This document shows positions 17,451 to 26,397 of a stretch of DNA of 37,144 nt, in pieces; the first letter of the stretch is position 1; each line of letters starts with the position of its first letter. The position numbers and the translations under genes were made by a program. This DNA comes from Pseudobdellovibrionaceae bacterium. Its GTDB lineage: Bacteria; Bdellovibrionota; Bdellovibrionia; Bdellovibrionales; Bdellovibrionaceae. Below the pieces are notes generated by a model. That model saw only the letters and a program-made list of their open reading frames with translations, ran no database searches and was not told the origin of the DNA. The stretch covers positions 1 through 37,144 of the forward strand of contig JAEUWH010000074.1 of the NCBI GenBank assembly GCA_016785955.1, given 5' to 3'.

Positions 17451-20009
17451 TTAGATACTCCGTTGATCCATGATATGGATTAACTTTCCACTAGCCGAGC
17501 TGCGGGTTAAAGATCCAGAAGGTACTAAACAAACTTTAACGGATAAAACTTTTTCTTTGAGTACGATCTCACGTAGATCATAGTGAGATCGTAGAAGTGT
17601 TTCGACGATATCACTGAGTGAGTTATGACCAAGAGCAGGCAATGCATCAAGGAAATCATTCTCTGAAGTGCCAGCATCGATTCCGATCAAGATACTCATT
17701 TCTTCGATAGGCCCCTTTTTGCTAACAACGATTTGAACTTCTTGTGTAATACCTATTTGGGTCAGTACGCCGATGATGTGATTATAGTTTAGGAAACTTC
17801 CTGCTGCTCGGAAAATATCTCCATAACGCCCATGAAGTTCGAACCGTGGAGATTTTCGACCACATGCACATGGCTCGTGTACACGTTTTCCCAAGTCTCC
17901 GATATCATAACGTAGTAGATTCTGGTCCTCTCGACTTTGTGTCGAGAAGACTAGGCGTCCAAGCTCGCCATCGGCCGCCGACAGAGCGGAATCAATTTTT
18001 AAAACTTCTAAGTGATGAATACCGTGGTGTAAATGATAGGTTTTATTGTCGGAAAATAGACATTGGTAACCCAAGGGACCCATGTCCACACTTCCATAAC
18101 TTGCAGACTTAATTATTTTAACACCAAACTCACTTTTTAGCTTTTCAATTTGTGACGACGAAAAAGCTTCACCACCATAGAAGATTTTTTCTATGGTATG
18201 TTCTTGTGCTAGCCATTGTTTGTTGTTTTCAAGTAGCTGTAACAAATATGATGGCATTCCCATAAGCACGTTCACTTTGTATTTGCGAATAATTTGGCCT
18301 ACAAAATCAAAATCCATATGGGCCGACATTGGGAATTGAATAGCGTTAAGTTCTTCTAGTATAGTAAAAAAACTAAGAAACCCTCCATAAAGGCCACCAC
18401 CGAAAAATAAATTCATTGTGCGGTCTATACGAGGCTCAAGACCCGCCGCCATTAAGCCGTTGGCCGCCGCTTGCATTTGGGTATGGTAGTCTACATAGGT
18501 AAACTGCGAAATTTTTGAAGTGCCAGAACTGCCGCCGCTTTTGAAATAAAGCTGTGAACTGGCTTGATCCGGAATATTTTGAAAGTCAACTTTGTCCATC
18601 AGTTTATCTGGTAACGAAGGAAAACTGATTTTGTTTTCACGAAGGTCGTCGATTGTGGAAAATGATGAAAGTGCTTTTATGTCGGATTCCAAACTGACGC
18701 GACGTACGTAGCGATTCAATGCGAAAAATCCATCATGAGGCTCGCCCATGTAGCTGTCTTGCATTGATCCATTAGAGCGTAGGCGTGTGACACCACACGA
18801 ATAAAAAAGTCGACTTAAAGTATCTAAATCTTCTAATTCGCAACTTAGCCCAACTGTTTGTAGGTAGTGTTTCATTGGTCTAAAGTATTTCAGAATTTCC
18901 GAGCGTTTAATCGGTTTTACCCAAATCGTTTTGTACAGCGGTGATGCGCGCAATGAGCTGCGCGAATCAATCCAAATTCTCCATTGTCCTTGAGCGTCTT
19001 CAATTACGTCAGCGTAATCGGAATCTAGAGATCGTTCGGTTTTAATGATTAATCCTGTTTTTGTAATCTCGGCGCTTTCCATTGCAGAGGGCTCGCTGAT
19101 AGGGTAATTAGCGACAGATGCGTTCATAGCTTTTGCAAGTTGTTCAGAAAATAGTTCTAAATCCTGGAAGCTGGCTTCTTCTAGATACACGCACTGAGGG
19201 CTAGAGCAGGCCTGTTGATTTAAGACAAAAATATCGTGGACAAGATTTTGAATGACCAAGGGTTTTTTCCACTTGCTTGGAGTCATGTAAGAAAAACTTA
19301 TTTTATGACCCCAATCGATAAATCGTGCCGAGGGAGGTACGCTTTTGCGAATCTCATTGATAGATTCCTCTCCGCCCCATACAACAACCCCATCCGCGTA
19401 TCCATATAAACGTTCTAGCAATTCTTTCTCTCTTGAGCTTATGTTCACAACACAAATGCGATTTTTCCACCGACTTGTCTGCCCAAACAGGCAGAATTCT
19501 CGGAAGAAATCGATCGGGAACGTTCCAGACAGGTGACTTAATTTTAGAATATTAACATTTCCGGTCATCAGTCCTTCGAATGCACTCAAAACCGGTAGTG
19601 CATAGTCATTCCCGGATAAAACTTGGATTACGAGTCCAAGGGGCGCCCATTTCTCGAATATGTTTCCGGCAGTACTGATTCGTTTGCTTTTAAACGGTGT
19701 CATGCTGCCGAGTTCATTATCTATTTTAAATTTAATTTGCTTTTTTGAGATAAAATCAGCGATGGAAAAGATAGTTTCTTTTGCAGATGCGGAACTAACC
19801 CCATCATTTACACATAAAGAGGCAATCAAACGTGACTGAATTTCATTGCCTGATCGCAGTTCTTTTGAAAATGCATCGCACGATTCAATGAAGTGATCTA
19901 GCGCGAAGTCTTCTGTCAGAGTGGCATTCATTGTAGATTCAAAAGATTCAAGGCGACTCAAAAGCTCTTCGTGAGAGACGGTTTGTCCTTGCCAGAAGTG
20001 TGTTTTCAT
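17451..20009 (-). CDS. LuxC-like acyl reductase fused to PaaK-like adenylating domain
   Basis: An 852-residue fusion. Residues 1-440 match LuxC, the NADPH-dependent fatty acyl reductase of bioluminescence: GNVNILKLS (nucleotide-binding region), the catalytic Cys C268 in QQACSSPQC, and the C-terminal GVTRLRSNGSM...PHDGFFALNRYVRRV. Residues 455-852 are a PaaK-like adenylating domain with SGGSSGTSK, YGGEAFSSSQ, YGSVDMGPLGY, RYDIGDLG and CACGRKSPRFELHGRYGD (near 716). Joining the two suggests that one polypeptide activates an acid and then reduces the acyl thioester to an aldehyde. I chose ATG 20009 (GAGGG upstream, ATGA overlap with the luxE-like stop); an upstream in-frame ATG at 20048 would overlap that gene further. 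Confidence 0.87.
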   Translation of the reverse strand: MKTHFWQGQTVSHEELLSRLESFESTMNATLTEDFALDHFIESCDAFSKELRSGNEIQSRLIASLCVNDGVSSASAKETIFSIADFISKKQIKFKIDNELGSMTPFKSKRISTAGNIFEKWAPLGLVIQVLSGNDYALPVLSAFEGLMTGNVNILKLSHLSGTFPIDFFREFCLFGQTSRWKNRICVVNISSREKELLERLYGYADGVVVWGGEESINEIRKSVPPSARFIDWGHKISFSYMTPSKWKKPLVIQNLVHDIFVLNQQACSSPQCVYLEEASFQDLELFSEQLAKAMNASVANYPISEPSAMESAEITKTGLIIKTERSLDSDYADVIEDAQGQWRIWIDSRSSLRASPLYKTIWVKPIKRSEILKYFRPMKHYLQTVGLSCELEDLDTLSRLFYSCGVTRLRSNGSMQDSYMGEPHDGFFALNRYVRRVSLESDIKALSSFSTIDDLRENKISFPSLPDKLMDKVDFQNIPDQASSQLYFKSGGSSGTSKISQFTYVDYHTQMQAAANGLMAAGLEPRIDRTMNLFFGGGLYGGFLSFFTILEELNAIQFPMSAHMDFDFVGQIIRKYKVNVLMGMPSYLLQLLENNKQWLAQEHTIEKIFYGGEAFSSSQIEKLKSEFGVKIIKSASYGSVDMGPLGYQCLFSDNKTYHLHHGIHHLEVLKIDSALSAADGELGRLVFSTQSREDQNLLRYDIGDLGKRVHEPCACGRKSPRFELHGRYGDIFRAAGSFLNYNHIIGVLTQIGITQEVQIVVSKKGPIEEMSILIGIDAGTSENDFLDALPALGHNSLSDIVETLLRSHYDLREIVLKEKVLSVKVCLVPSGSLTRSSASGKLIHIMDQRSI

Positions 20010-21166
20010 AAAAAATCCCTCAGCAGTTCGGCCGCAGCGATTGCGCAACTTTTGTTTTTTGAAACGCCAGCGCGTCCTAAAATTTCAAACCAATCATTTT
20101 TTAGGCCGCAACCGCACGACTGACCAGTATGAAGCTGAGCCAAATCACCCATGATAACCGAGTGAGCAGGAGATGAGGTAATATAGGGAGAAATAAACTG
20201 GATGAATCCATCCTTGTTATATCCAAGAGGTCTTAAAGTTTTTAGGTCGCGAATAATAACTTTGGAATAAATTGGAACGTGGAAATGATGATTCTTGCAT
20301 TCAATATAAGGAATACAATGTTCTACCGACCCAAAACCGTCTCTCAGTCGAGAGTTCGGTATGCCCAGGACCTCTTCGGCTAACGCATATAATTCTGATT
20401 TCTTTATTTCCTGATTAGCATAACCTTTCCAACCCCCGCCTAAAAACACAAGTGAGTCTGGAGACAACTTTATCGGCGGACATTTTAATTCTTTCATTCG
20501 TTGCAAAGTAAAGTAAAAAAATGAAGGGAACCCGAAAATTCGTACCGGCATTTCCTGAGTTTCGAATTCTTGAAATGCGCGAATGCAGCCGAACACATCG
20601 AAATCATGTTTATCTCGGCCATTCAATTTTAAGGCATACTCTACTCTGTTTATAGGCGCATATTTTGTTAAAAAATTGTCAGTATAAGATGTTCCTAAGC
20701 GCGAGTCGGCTTCGGTTTGGTAGCTATAGAGTAAGTAATTTACTTTCTCCTGATTTATCCAGCCGTAGTAACTAAAGATATTGTCGACCATTTTTTGTGC
20801 GGATCCTAAGCTCCATTCGTCGAAAAACATTTGTGACTTCTGTCCCGAGGTACCAGAGGAGGTTAGACTAATGTGAATGTTTTCTTGTGTGACGCTTTTG
20901 ATAGAGTGATATTTAAAAAACTCAGCAGGAATACTTGGGATATCTGCGCAATCTCCTGACCATTGATGTATGTCAAAACCTGTATCTAAAAGAAATTGAC
21001 GATAAAATGGCGATTTAGATTGATGCCAGAGCAAAATTTCTTTCATGGCTTGCGAAAAAAGCCAATCATGGTCATTTGGTAAGGTGTACGGATCTATTTG
21101 CGTGCAGATTTTTTCAACAGCAGAAAGACGTGTACGATCTGGAGGATACAAAAAACTACTTGTCAT
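20006..21166 (-). CDS. LuxE-like acyl-protein synthetase
   Basis: This 386-residue protein belongs to the LuxE acyl-protein synthetase family, which adenylates a fatty acid and moves the acyl group to its own Cys before handing it to LuxC. The AMP-binding loop is TSSGTSGQKS (102-111). Other family segments are LGGGWKGYANQEI, DGFGSVEHCIPY and GDLAQLHTGQSCGCGLKNDW. A Cys lies 12 residues from the C-terminus (C374, KNKSCAIAAAELL), matching the acyl-carrying Cys near the C-terminus of Vibrio LuxE. AGGAG sits 6 nt before the ATG, which lies inside the upstream GNAT gene (11-nt overlap). The product is next to the LuxC fusion, as in lux operons, but without luxAB or luxD. Confidence 0.88.
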   Translation of the reverse strand: MTSSFLYPPDRTRLSAVEKICTQIDPYTLPNDHDWLFSQAMKEILLWHQSKSPFYRQFLLDTGFDIHQWSGDCADIPSIPAEFFKYHSIKSVTQENIHISLTSSGTSGQKSQMFFDEWSLGSAQKMVDNIFSYYGWINQEKVNYLLYSYQTEADSRLGTSYTDNFLTKYAPINRVEYALKLNGRDKHDFDVFGCIRAFQEFETQEMPVRIFGFPSFFYFTLQRMKELKCPPIKLSPDSLVFLGGGWKGYANQEIKKSELYALAEEVLGIPNSRLRDGFGSVEHCIPYIECKNHHFHVPIYSKVIIRDLKTLRPLGYNKDGFIQFISPYITSSPAHSVIMGDLAQLHTGQSCGCGLKNDWFEILGRAGVSKNKSCAIAAAELLRDFL

Positions 21167-22331
21167 CGAAAACTCCTAGAACTTCTAGATGCATCATTTT
21201 CCACAAGTCTATATACTGATCGATATAGGGTATGAACGATTTTTCGATTTGCATTCCGCGAAAATTAAGTGGCTCCATTGAACGAGACATCAGGACCAAA
21301 TCCATAAATTTTCCTTCGTACTCTAGCATTGCTGGATAAATTGCCGAGGGAAGAAAGTTCACATCTAATAATGCCTCTAAAGATAAAATACTATCCATAG
21401 CCATCAAAATCTCGACATAAGAAACACCATAGTCATGAAGCTGTTGCAGCAGCGGACGTAGTCGGCCAGCCATAGAATAAAAAGGCTGTGTTGCGGTGAT
21501 CAAGGCGCAGTACCCATCAGACTTACTCAAATAACCATAGATATCAACTTCGCCATTTTTTGAGGCCAACAAAAGATTGGGTTCGTGAAACGGAAAAAAG
21601 ACATCGAATGGATCTTTGAATGTTTGTGCAAAACGACGTTTGACAAAATCAGGAGCCAAAATAATCTCAAATTCTAAATGTTCTCCTGACGGTTTAGGCC
21701 TTACCATTTTCAGCAACTTTGGTGGCGGATGAGGAGACTTAATGTATTTTTCGCTTGCTTTAAAAATCGGGCCAAGAGCTTCGGGTACTTCGATTACGCG
21801 TTGACGTTTCTTTAATACTTCGGGGTCATGCTTTGCCATTAATGTCAGTGTCTCGTAGTTAGCAAGTCGATGGGCATTTGGAAAAATTCCTAGCGGTTTA
21901 AATTTGTTTTTAATAAAGACAAGCTGCGGGCCAACACTGAGTGTGCGTGTAGTGGCATAGATCGAATGAACAATTTTATGATCGTTCATCAGATAATCAC
22001 TGCCATGATTTAAAAGTGTAGATGCCAGCTTTTTGCCTTGGTAATAAGGATGTGTCACAAAGCCTTCCGCACGAGCAATCTTAAAAACTGTATCGACTTC
22101 AAAGACCGCCGATGCACAAAGTAAATTTTTTTCCGTATCCCAGGCAACCAGCCAAATGCTGTCCTTATCTTGAATAATTTTTTGCATTGCGATTCTATCG
22201 TTCCCTAAAGCCAAGGGATAATTTGATCCATATATGGTAAAGTATAGTGTTAGCAAGTCTTGAATGTCGGCGACTTTTGCTCGGCGAAGAATAATATGGT
22301 TTTCGATTTTTATAACTTCCCCGTGTTTCAT
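21156..22331 (-). CDS. Tandem GNAT-type acyltransferase
   Basis: A 391-residue protein whose first half (about 10-180) is a recognisable GNAT domain: ILRRAKVADIQDLLTLY start, and the acyl-CoA-binding motif A region ARAEGFVTHPYYQGKKLASTLLNHG. The second half (about 210-380) looks like a degenerate second GNAT domain; LLDVNFLPSAIYPAMLEYEGKFMD echoes FIKNKFKPLGIFPNAHRLANYE of the first. GNAT enzymes transfer an acyl group from CoA (or a carrier) to an amine. Within this operon it could acylate an intermediate or supply a substrate to the LuxE/LuxC pair; this is inference. The ATG overlaps the MFS stop as ATGA and has AGGAG 8 nt upstream. Confidence 0.75.
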   Translation of the reverse strand: MKHGEVIKIENHIILRRAKVADIQDLLTLYFTIYGSNYPLALGNDRIAMQKIIQDKDSIWLVAWDTEKNLLCASAVFEVDTVFKIARAEGFVTHPYYQGKKLASTLLNHGSDYLMNDHKIVHSIYATTRTLSVGPQLVFIKNKFKPLGIFPNAHRLANYETLTLMAKHDPEVLKKRQRVIEVPEALGPIFKASEKYIKSPHPPPKLLKMVRPKPSGEHLEFEIILAPDFVKRRFAQTFKDPFDVFFPFHEPNLLLASKNGEVDIYGYLSKSDGYCALITATQPFYSMAGRLRPLLQQLHDYGVSYVEILMAMDSILSLEALLDVNFLPSAIYPAMLEYEGKFMDLVLMSRSMEPLNFRGMQIEKSFIPYIDQYIDLWKMMHLEVLGVFDDK

Positions 22332-23617
22332 TTAAAAATCTCCTGGCCATATTGGCGGAATGGTAGATAAGAAAGAATAACGAACAAAACAAGGATCGTT
22401 CCGGAAATTTGCCCCAGATGGGCGACGGAAAAATATTGCTGAAGTATGCCCAGAGTGGCCAAGGAAAATGGCAGGGTTGCTGTTCCAATTAAATTAACAA
22501 AACTCATGACAGTTGGAACGTCGGTGGCTTTAGGTTGGGTTTGCAAGATATTAAGAATAAGAATGTTGGCCATGCCTAATGTAAAGCCAAGAATCAATAA
22601 ACACATTGCCGACATAACAAAGTTAATCTTCATGGCTTGTCCAAGAACTGTAATGTCGTTAAGATCTATTTGTCCTGAATAAGTAAATGCAGAAAACGCG
22701 AAACTCATTATCACTAGAAAGAGCCATGTCCAGAATAGAGTGTGTTTTTTAATAGAGAACACACTCAGGATAGCGCCACCAATTAAAATTCCAACCCCTA
22801 GAAATGTTTCCATAATCGCCAGTGAATTAAACGAATTTCCAAAGAGGTCCTTCGCCATAGAGGGCATTAGAATTTGGATTGGGCTTAGCATAAGATTAAT
22901 AATCAAAAATACGGAAAGCATAACGCCAATGATTTTATGGCTTTTAAAAATATGCAGATATCCAGAGTCAGACGTACTATCAGTAATACTCGTTTTTTTA
23001 ATGTTAGGTATAGCTTTACTAACCATAGAAAGTGCATAAGCTGAAAGTAGATAGCTAATGCTGGCAATGATAAAAAGACCGTTCAGATTAAAAGCGTTGA
23101 AAATATACAGGCCTATGATGGGTCCTAGGATTGTTGCAAACGAATTTATAGATGAAAGCTTAGCTGTCAATTTTTGTACCTCATCGCTTTCTTTTATCTC
23201 GACAGAAAGGGACAGTATGGCGGGATTGAAGAAGGCGGAAAATATATTGGAAGCAAAAACGGAAATAAATAGTAGCCAAAGTATTGCTGAATGATTTTTT
23301 TCTGACAACCATTGAGGGAAAATTGAGATCAATGCGAATGCCAATAGATAAACACACCCCCGAGCCAAATCAGAATAGAGAACAGTCCTTAGTGACGAAA
23401 TTTTTTGAATTATATAACCTGAGTGTTTAACAAGAAGTAAATGTGGTAGTCCTCCGATGACGAGATACCAAATCAAAAAGCGTTCTCCGAATCCAGACGT
23501 GATAAACCAAATCAATCCTAATTGAACCATTCGATCGGAAACCTGAGACAATGTCTGTCCGACAAGCAACAATATATCATCAGATCGAGAAGAGTGTTTG
23601 GTTACTGTTAAATCCAT
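22328..23617 (-). CDS. MFS efflux transporter
   Basis: A 429-residue integral membrane protein with about 12 hydrophobic segments, resembling the MFS_3 (EntS-like) exporters. The N-terminal QTLSQVSDRMVQLGLIWFIT is typical of that group, and the loop between TM2 and TM3 carries the basic motif. It is the first gene of the five-gene operon. Placed with biosynthetic enzymes, it most likely exports their product. A AGGGA site lies a few bases before the ATG at 23617. Confidence 0.88.
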   Translation of the reverse strand: MDLTVTKHSSRSDDILLLVGQTLSQVSDRMVQLGLIWFITSGFGERFLIWYLVIGGLPHLLLVKHSGYIIQKISSLRTVLYSDLARGCVYLLAFALISIFPQWLSEKNHSAILWLLFISVFASNIFSAFFNPAILSLSVEIKESDEVQKLTAKLSSINSFATILGPIIGLYIFNAFNLNGLFIIASISYLLSAYALSMVSKAIPNIKKTSITDSTSDSGYLHIFKSHKIIGVMLSVFLIINLMLSPIQILMPSMAKDLFGNSFNSLAIMETFLGVGILIGGAILSVFSIKKHTLFWTWLFLVIMSFAFSAFTYSGQIDLNDITVLGQAMKINFVMSAMCLLILGFTLGMANILILNILQTQPKATDVPTVMSFVNLIGTATLPFSLATLGILQQYFSVAHLGQISGTILVLFVILSYLPFRQYGQEIFK

Positions 23618-24027
23618 TTTTTCCCTACCATGTATTTGCGCCTTTCAACGTACCAAGGTATCTAATTTTTAGAATTTAGTTAGTGTATGAAAATTGGTAA
23701 GTAAGAATTACAAATGCTTCTGTATTCTATGAAAAATCGCATAAATTTATTTTCTTATGACAAAAAAAGTAAACAAAATTTGATTTTTTTGCTCGTTGAA
23801 AAATGATATGTCTTTGGGAGGATAAAAAGGGCCTATTTTCGGGCTTTACTCGACGATCAAAGAATAATAATTGCGCTCGTTCGCAGCGAGAAACCAAATT
23901 TAACGAAGCCGGTTGTAAAGCGTAATAAGGTATAGGTGATTTGAAATTTATAAAAACTAGGAAGGTTTGGGGTTACTTTTTTACCATGCCTCTTTACAGA
24001 TAAATCATATTTGTATAAATAGCGGGA
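23618..24027. other. Intergenic region between two divergent genes
   Basis: This 410-bp AT-rich gap separates the minus-strand exporter operon from the plus-strand secreted-protein gene. I see no plausible gene in it; short frames here lack ribosome sites and family features. It must hold the operon's promoter, but I found no convincing pair on the minus strand. A possible promoter for the downstream plus-strand gene lies at 23993-24019. Confidence 0.6.
23993..24019 (+). promoter_or_regulatory. Possible promoter giving a leaderless transcript
   Basis: TTTACA at 23993-23998 and TATAAA at 24014-24019 are 15 bp apart. The expected start of transcription falls at about 24026-24028, on the ATG itself, and no usable Shine-Dalgarno is present. 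Confidence 0.35.
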
Positions 24028-24591
24028 ATGAATAAACTTGTTGAGTATCTTGTTCCCTTTATAGTCTCTGTTGCCAATATTGCTTTGGCTGACACGCGCG
24101 ATCAGATTCGAACGAACGAAATGCAAGAAAAATTTTTCGGAAATAACTTTGAATCTGCTGAAAATAAAAAAATGATTCACTCGTGGAGCAGTGAGCAGAT
24201 TATAACTAGCAAGGACCTGGGGGTTCGTTCTCGGCACATTGATCCAGAGGATAGGAAAGAAAATTTTCAAGCCGTTTTGAGAGTTAAATGTGCGGACAGT
24301 AAAGACGATTTTTTACCCAACATTCCCAGAAATCGTCCAGTGACATGGACAATTCAAAAAGACTCTGTCACGTTGAACTCAGGCTCGGCTCATGTTGATT
24401 CAGAAGGATATGTCCGTTTCATAGTGCCTGATATGAAATCGAGCATGTTTAAAAAAATGAAAGTCTCGCTTAATTCTGAAGATATAGAGGTCGATCGTAA
24501 TGAAGGACCTTTTGATTTAGTTTATAAGCGGACAACATGTATGGAAAAGAAGAACTCATACACGCTCGAGCCAAAAAACGAAAAAAACTAA
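24028..24591 (+). CDS. Unknown secreted protein
   Basis: I do not recognise this 187-residue protein. It starts with a signal peptide (hydrophobic VEYLVPFIVSVANIALA, predicted cut after A21 before DTRDQ), leaving about 166 residues. The mature part is hydrophilic with alternating beta-like segments (LRVKCADS, VTWTIQKDSVTL, YVRFIVPDM, KMKVSLNSEDI) and only two Cys, one in each half, that could form a disulfide. It is not in an operon: the exporter operon is divergent and the ABC-F gene is convergent. A periplasmic or exported beta-rich protein is likely. Confidence 0.65.
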   Translation: MNKLVEYLVPFIVSVANIALADTRDQIRTNEMQEKFFGNNFESAENKKMIHSWSSEQIITSKDLGVRSRHIDPEDRKENFQAVLRVKCADSKDDFLPNIPRNRPVTWTIQKDSVTLNSGSAHVDSEGYVRFIVPDMKSSMFKKMKVSLNSEDIEVDRNEGPFDLVYKRTTCMEKKNSYTLEPKNEKN

Positions 24592-24630
24592 GTCGTAACT
24601 CTGTCTTCACTTTTTAGTCACGAACTTGAA

Positions 24631-26271
24631 CTATGAAGGCATTTGTTTTTTTAGACGTTCTGATTTGTCGATGTAATAGTCCCAAGACCCATCGTAGATG
24701 CTAAGTTTGTTTTTATCGAGTTCAAATACGCGAGTGGTAATTTCACGTAAAAAATAGCGATCATGGCTCACGATAATCACGGTACCTGGAAAATTTTTAA
24801 CGGCATCTAGCAAAACTTGCCTTGAAACGATGTCCAAGTGATTCGTCGGCTCGTCCAGAATCAACAAGTTCACTGGTCGCGCCAAAATGCACGCTAGAAC
24901 TACGCGACTTTTCTCGCCACCTGATAAAACCGAAATTTTCTTTTCGGCCTCTTCGCCAGAAAATTTAAAGGCTCCAAGAAGCGTACGTATCTGCCCCAGG
25001 CCAGCGGTCGGCAGATGACTGTGAACTTCATCAATGATGGTGCTGTTAGGATCAAGAACGTCCAGAGAGTTCTGACTGAAGTAACCCAGTTCGATACTGG
25101 CGCCCAACTGCATAGTGCCTTTTGAGGCCTCCGTGTGTTTGGCAATAATCTTTAGTAAGGTCGATTTACCCGCACCATTGACGCCGACGACAGCTACACG
25201 GTCGAGACGTTTTACAAGTCCACTGGCTTCGGCAAAAACAAGCTTGTCTTTTCCTTCGGACGACTGCCAAATTTTCGTGAGCTTTTCAAATTTAACGACT
25301 TCGTCGCCACCGCGTGGAGGGACTGGCCAATCAAATTGAATCGTTTTTTCTTCGACTGGAATTTCGATGCGATCAATTTTCTCTAGTTTTTTAACTCGTG
25401 ATTGAACTTGGGCGGCGTGCGAGGCGCGCGCGGCAAAACGAGCAATAAACTCTTCTTCTTTCGCCAACATTTCATCTTGGCGCTTAGCTTGCGCTACAAG
25501 CTGTTCAAGTCGAATAGCCTTTTCACGTTCATAGTAGTCGTAGTTGCCCGAAAATACCGTGATGGTTTGGTAAGCGACTTCGACAATTTTTTTCACCAAT
25601 CGATTCATGAAATCGCGATCATGGCTGGTCATCAAGATCGAGCCTTTATAGGTTCGCAGCCATTCCTCTAGCCAAACGATCGACTCTAAATCCAAGTGAT
25701 TCGTCGGTTCGTCCATCAAAAGAACATCGGGATTCAGTAAAAGAATTTTGGCTAAAGCAATACGCATTTTCCAACCACCACTGAAGCTTTCTGTGGGGCG
25801 GTGGTAGTCTTCGGGGCCGATACCAAGACCAGTGAGAATTTCCTGGGCACGTGATTCCAGGTCGTAGCCACCTAAACGCTCGAAATCGGCCTGCATTTCA
25901 CCATAATGTTCTAGAATTTTGGTCATCTCGTCGGCATCGAGATTGGGATCGGAAAGCTTGGCCTCACATTCAGCGATACCTCGTTGTAATTCACTAATTT
26001 TACCAGCGGATGAGATAACTTCCTGGAGGGCTGATCGACCCTTCATCTCTTCGATGTTTTGTGAAAAATAGCCGATGACGGTTTTATCCGATTTGCTGAT
26101 CGAGCCGCCGTCCACACCCTCTTCTCCGACAATTATTCGGAAAATCGTACTCTTACCGGCGCCATTGGGACCGACCAAACCGATTTTTTCCCCCGCGTTT
26201 ATCTGGAAAGAGCCGTTTTTGTAGAGAATTTTGTTACCATACTGTTTGCTGATTGAAGATAAATGAATCAT
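24631..26271 (-). CDS. ABC-F family ribosome-associated ATPase
   Basis: The 546-residue protein has two ABC ATPase domains and no membrane part, as in ABC-F translation factors. Walker A motifs are GPNGAGKST and GVNGAGKST, signature motifs FSGGWKMRIALAK and LSGGEKSRVVLAC, Walker B plus D-loop LLMDEPTNHLD and LILDEPTNHLD. The charged helical linker between the domains is about 80 residues (from about 235 to 320). Only about 25 residues follow the second domain, so it lacks the C-terminal coiled coil of Uup and is closer in length to YbiT or EttA. Such factors enter the ribosomal E site and relieve stalling; some protect against antibiotics. Which subfamily is not certain. Confidence 0.92.
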   Translation of the reverse strand: MIHLSSISKQYGNKILYKNGSFQINAGEKIGLVGPNGAGKSTIFRIIVGEEGVDGGSISKSDKTVIGYFSQNIEEMKGRSALQEVISSAGKISELQRGIAECEAKLSDPNLDADEMTKILEHYGEMQADFERLGGYDLESRAQEILTGLGIGPEDYHRPTESFSGGWKMRIALAKILLLNPDVLLMDEPTNHLDLESIVWLEEWLRTYKGSILMTSHDRDFMNRLVKKIVEVAYQTITVFSGNYDYYEREKAIRLEQLVAQAKRQDEMLAKEEEFIARFAARASHAAQVQSRVKKLEKIDRIEIPVEEKTIQFDWPVPPRGGDEVVKFEKLTKIWQSSEGKDKLVFAEASGLVKRLDRVAVVGVNGAGKSTLLKIIAKHTEASKGTMQLGASIELGYFSQNSLDVLDPNSTIIDEVHSHLPTAGLGQIRTLLGAFKFSGEEAEKKISVLSGGEKSRVVLACILARPVNLLILDEPTNHLDIVSRQVLLDAVKNFPGTVIIVSHDRYFLREITTRVFELDKNKLSIYDGSWDYYIDKSERLKKQMPS

Positions 26272-26330
26272 ATAAGCTATCGGATTTAACTGGTTTTTCT
26301 ATTATTTTCAAAACTTCTTTTTTTTAAAAA

Positions 26331-26359
26331 TTGACCTCGACAGATCGAGTCGGTCATGT
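26331..26359 (+). promoter_or_regulatory. Possible rpmE promoter with inner dyad
   Basis: TTGACC at 26331-26336 is followed after 17 bp by a weak -10, TCATGT (26354-26359). Between them an inverted repeat, CTCGA (26336-26340) and TCGAG (26345-26349), could be an operator. It does not look like a known Zur box. Confidence 0.3.
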
Positions 26360-26397
26360 TAACTACTCAGCTTATTATTTTAGCTAAGAGGTCCTTA

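Noticed and set aside
16182-23617. A genuine bioluminescence operon
   Set aside because: luxA, luxB and luxD are missing; only the acyl activation and reduction families are present.
23857-24270. Minus-strand frame of 137 codons in the intergenic region
   Set aside because: It overlaps the signal peptide of the secreted protein, has no ribosome site and no recognisable features.
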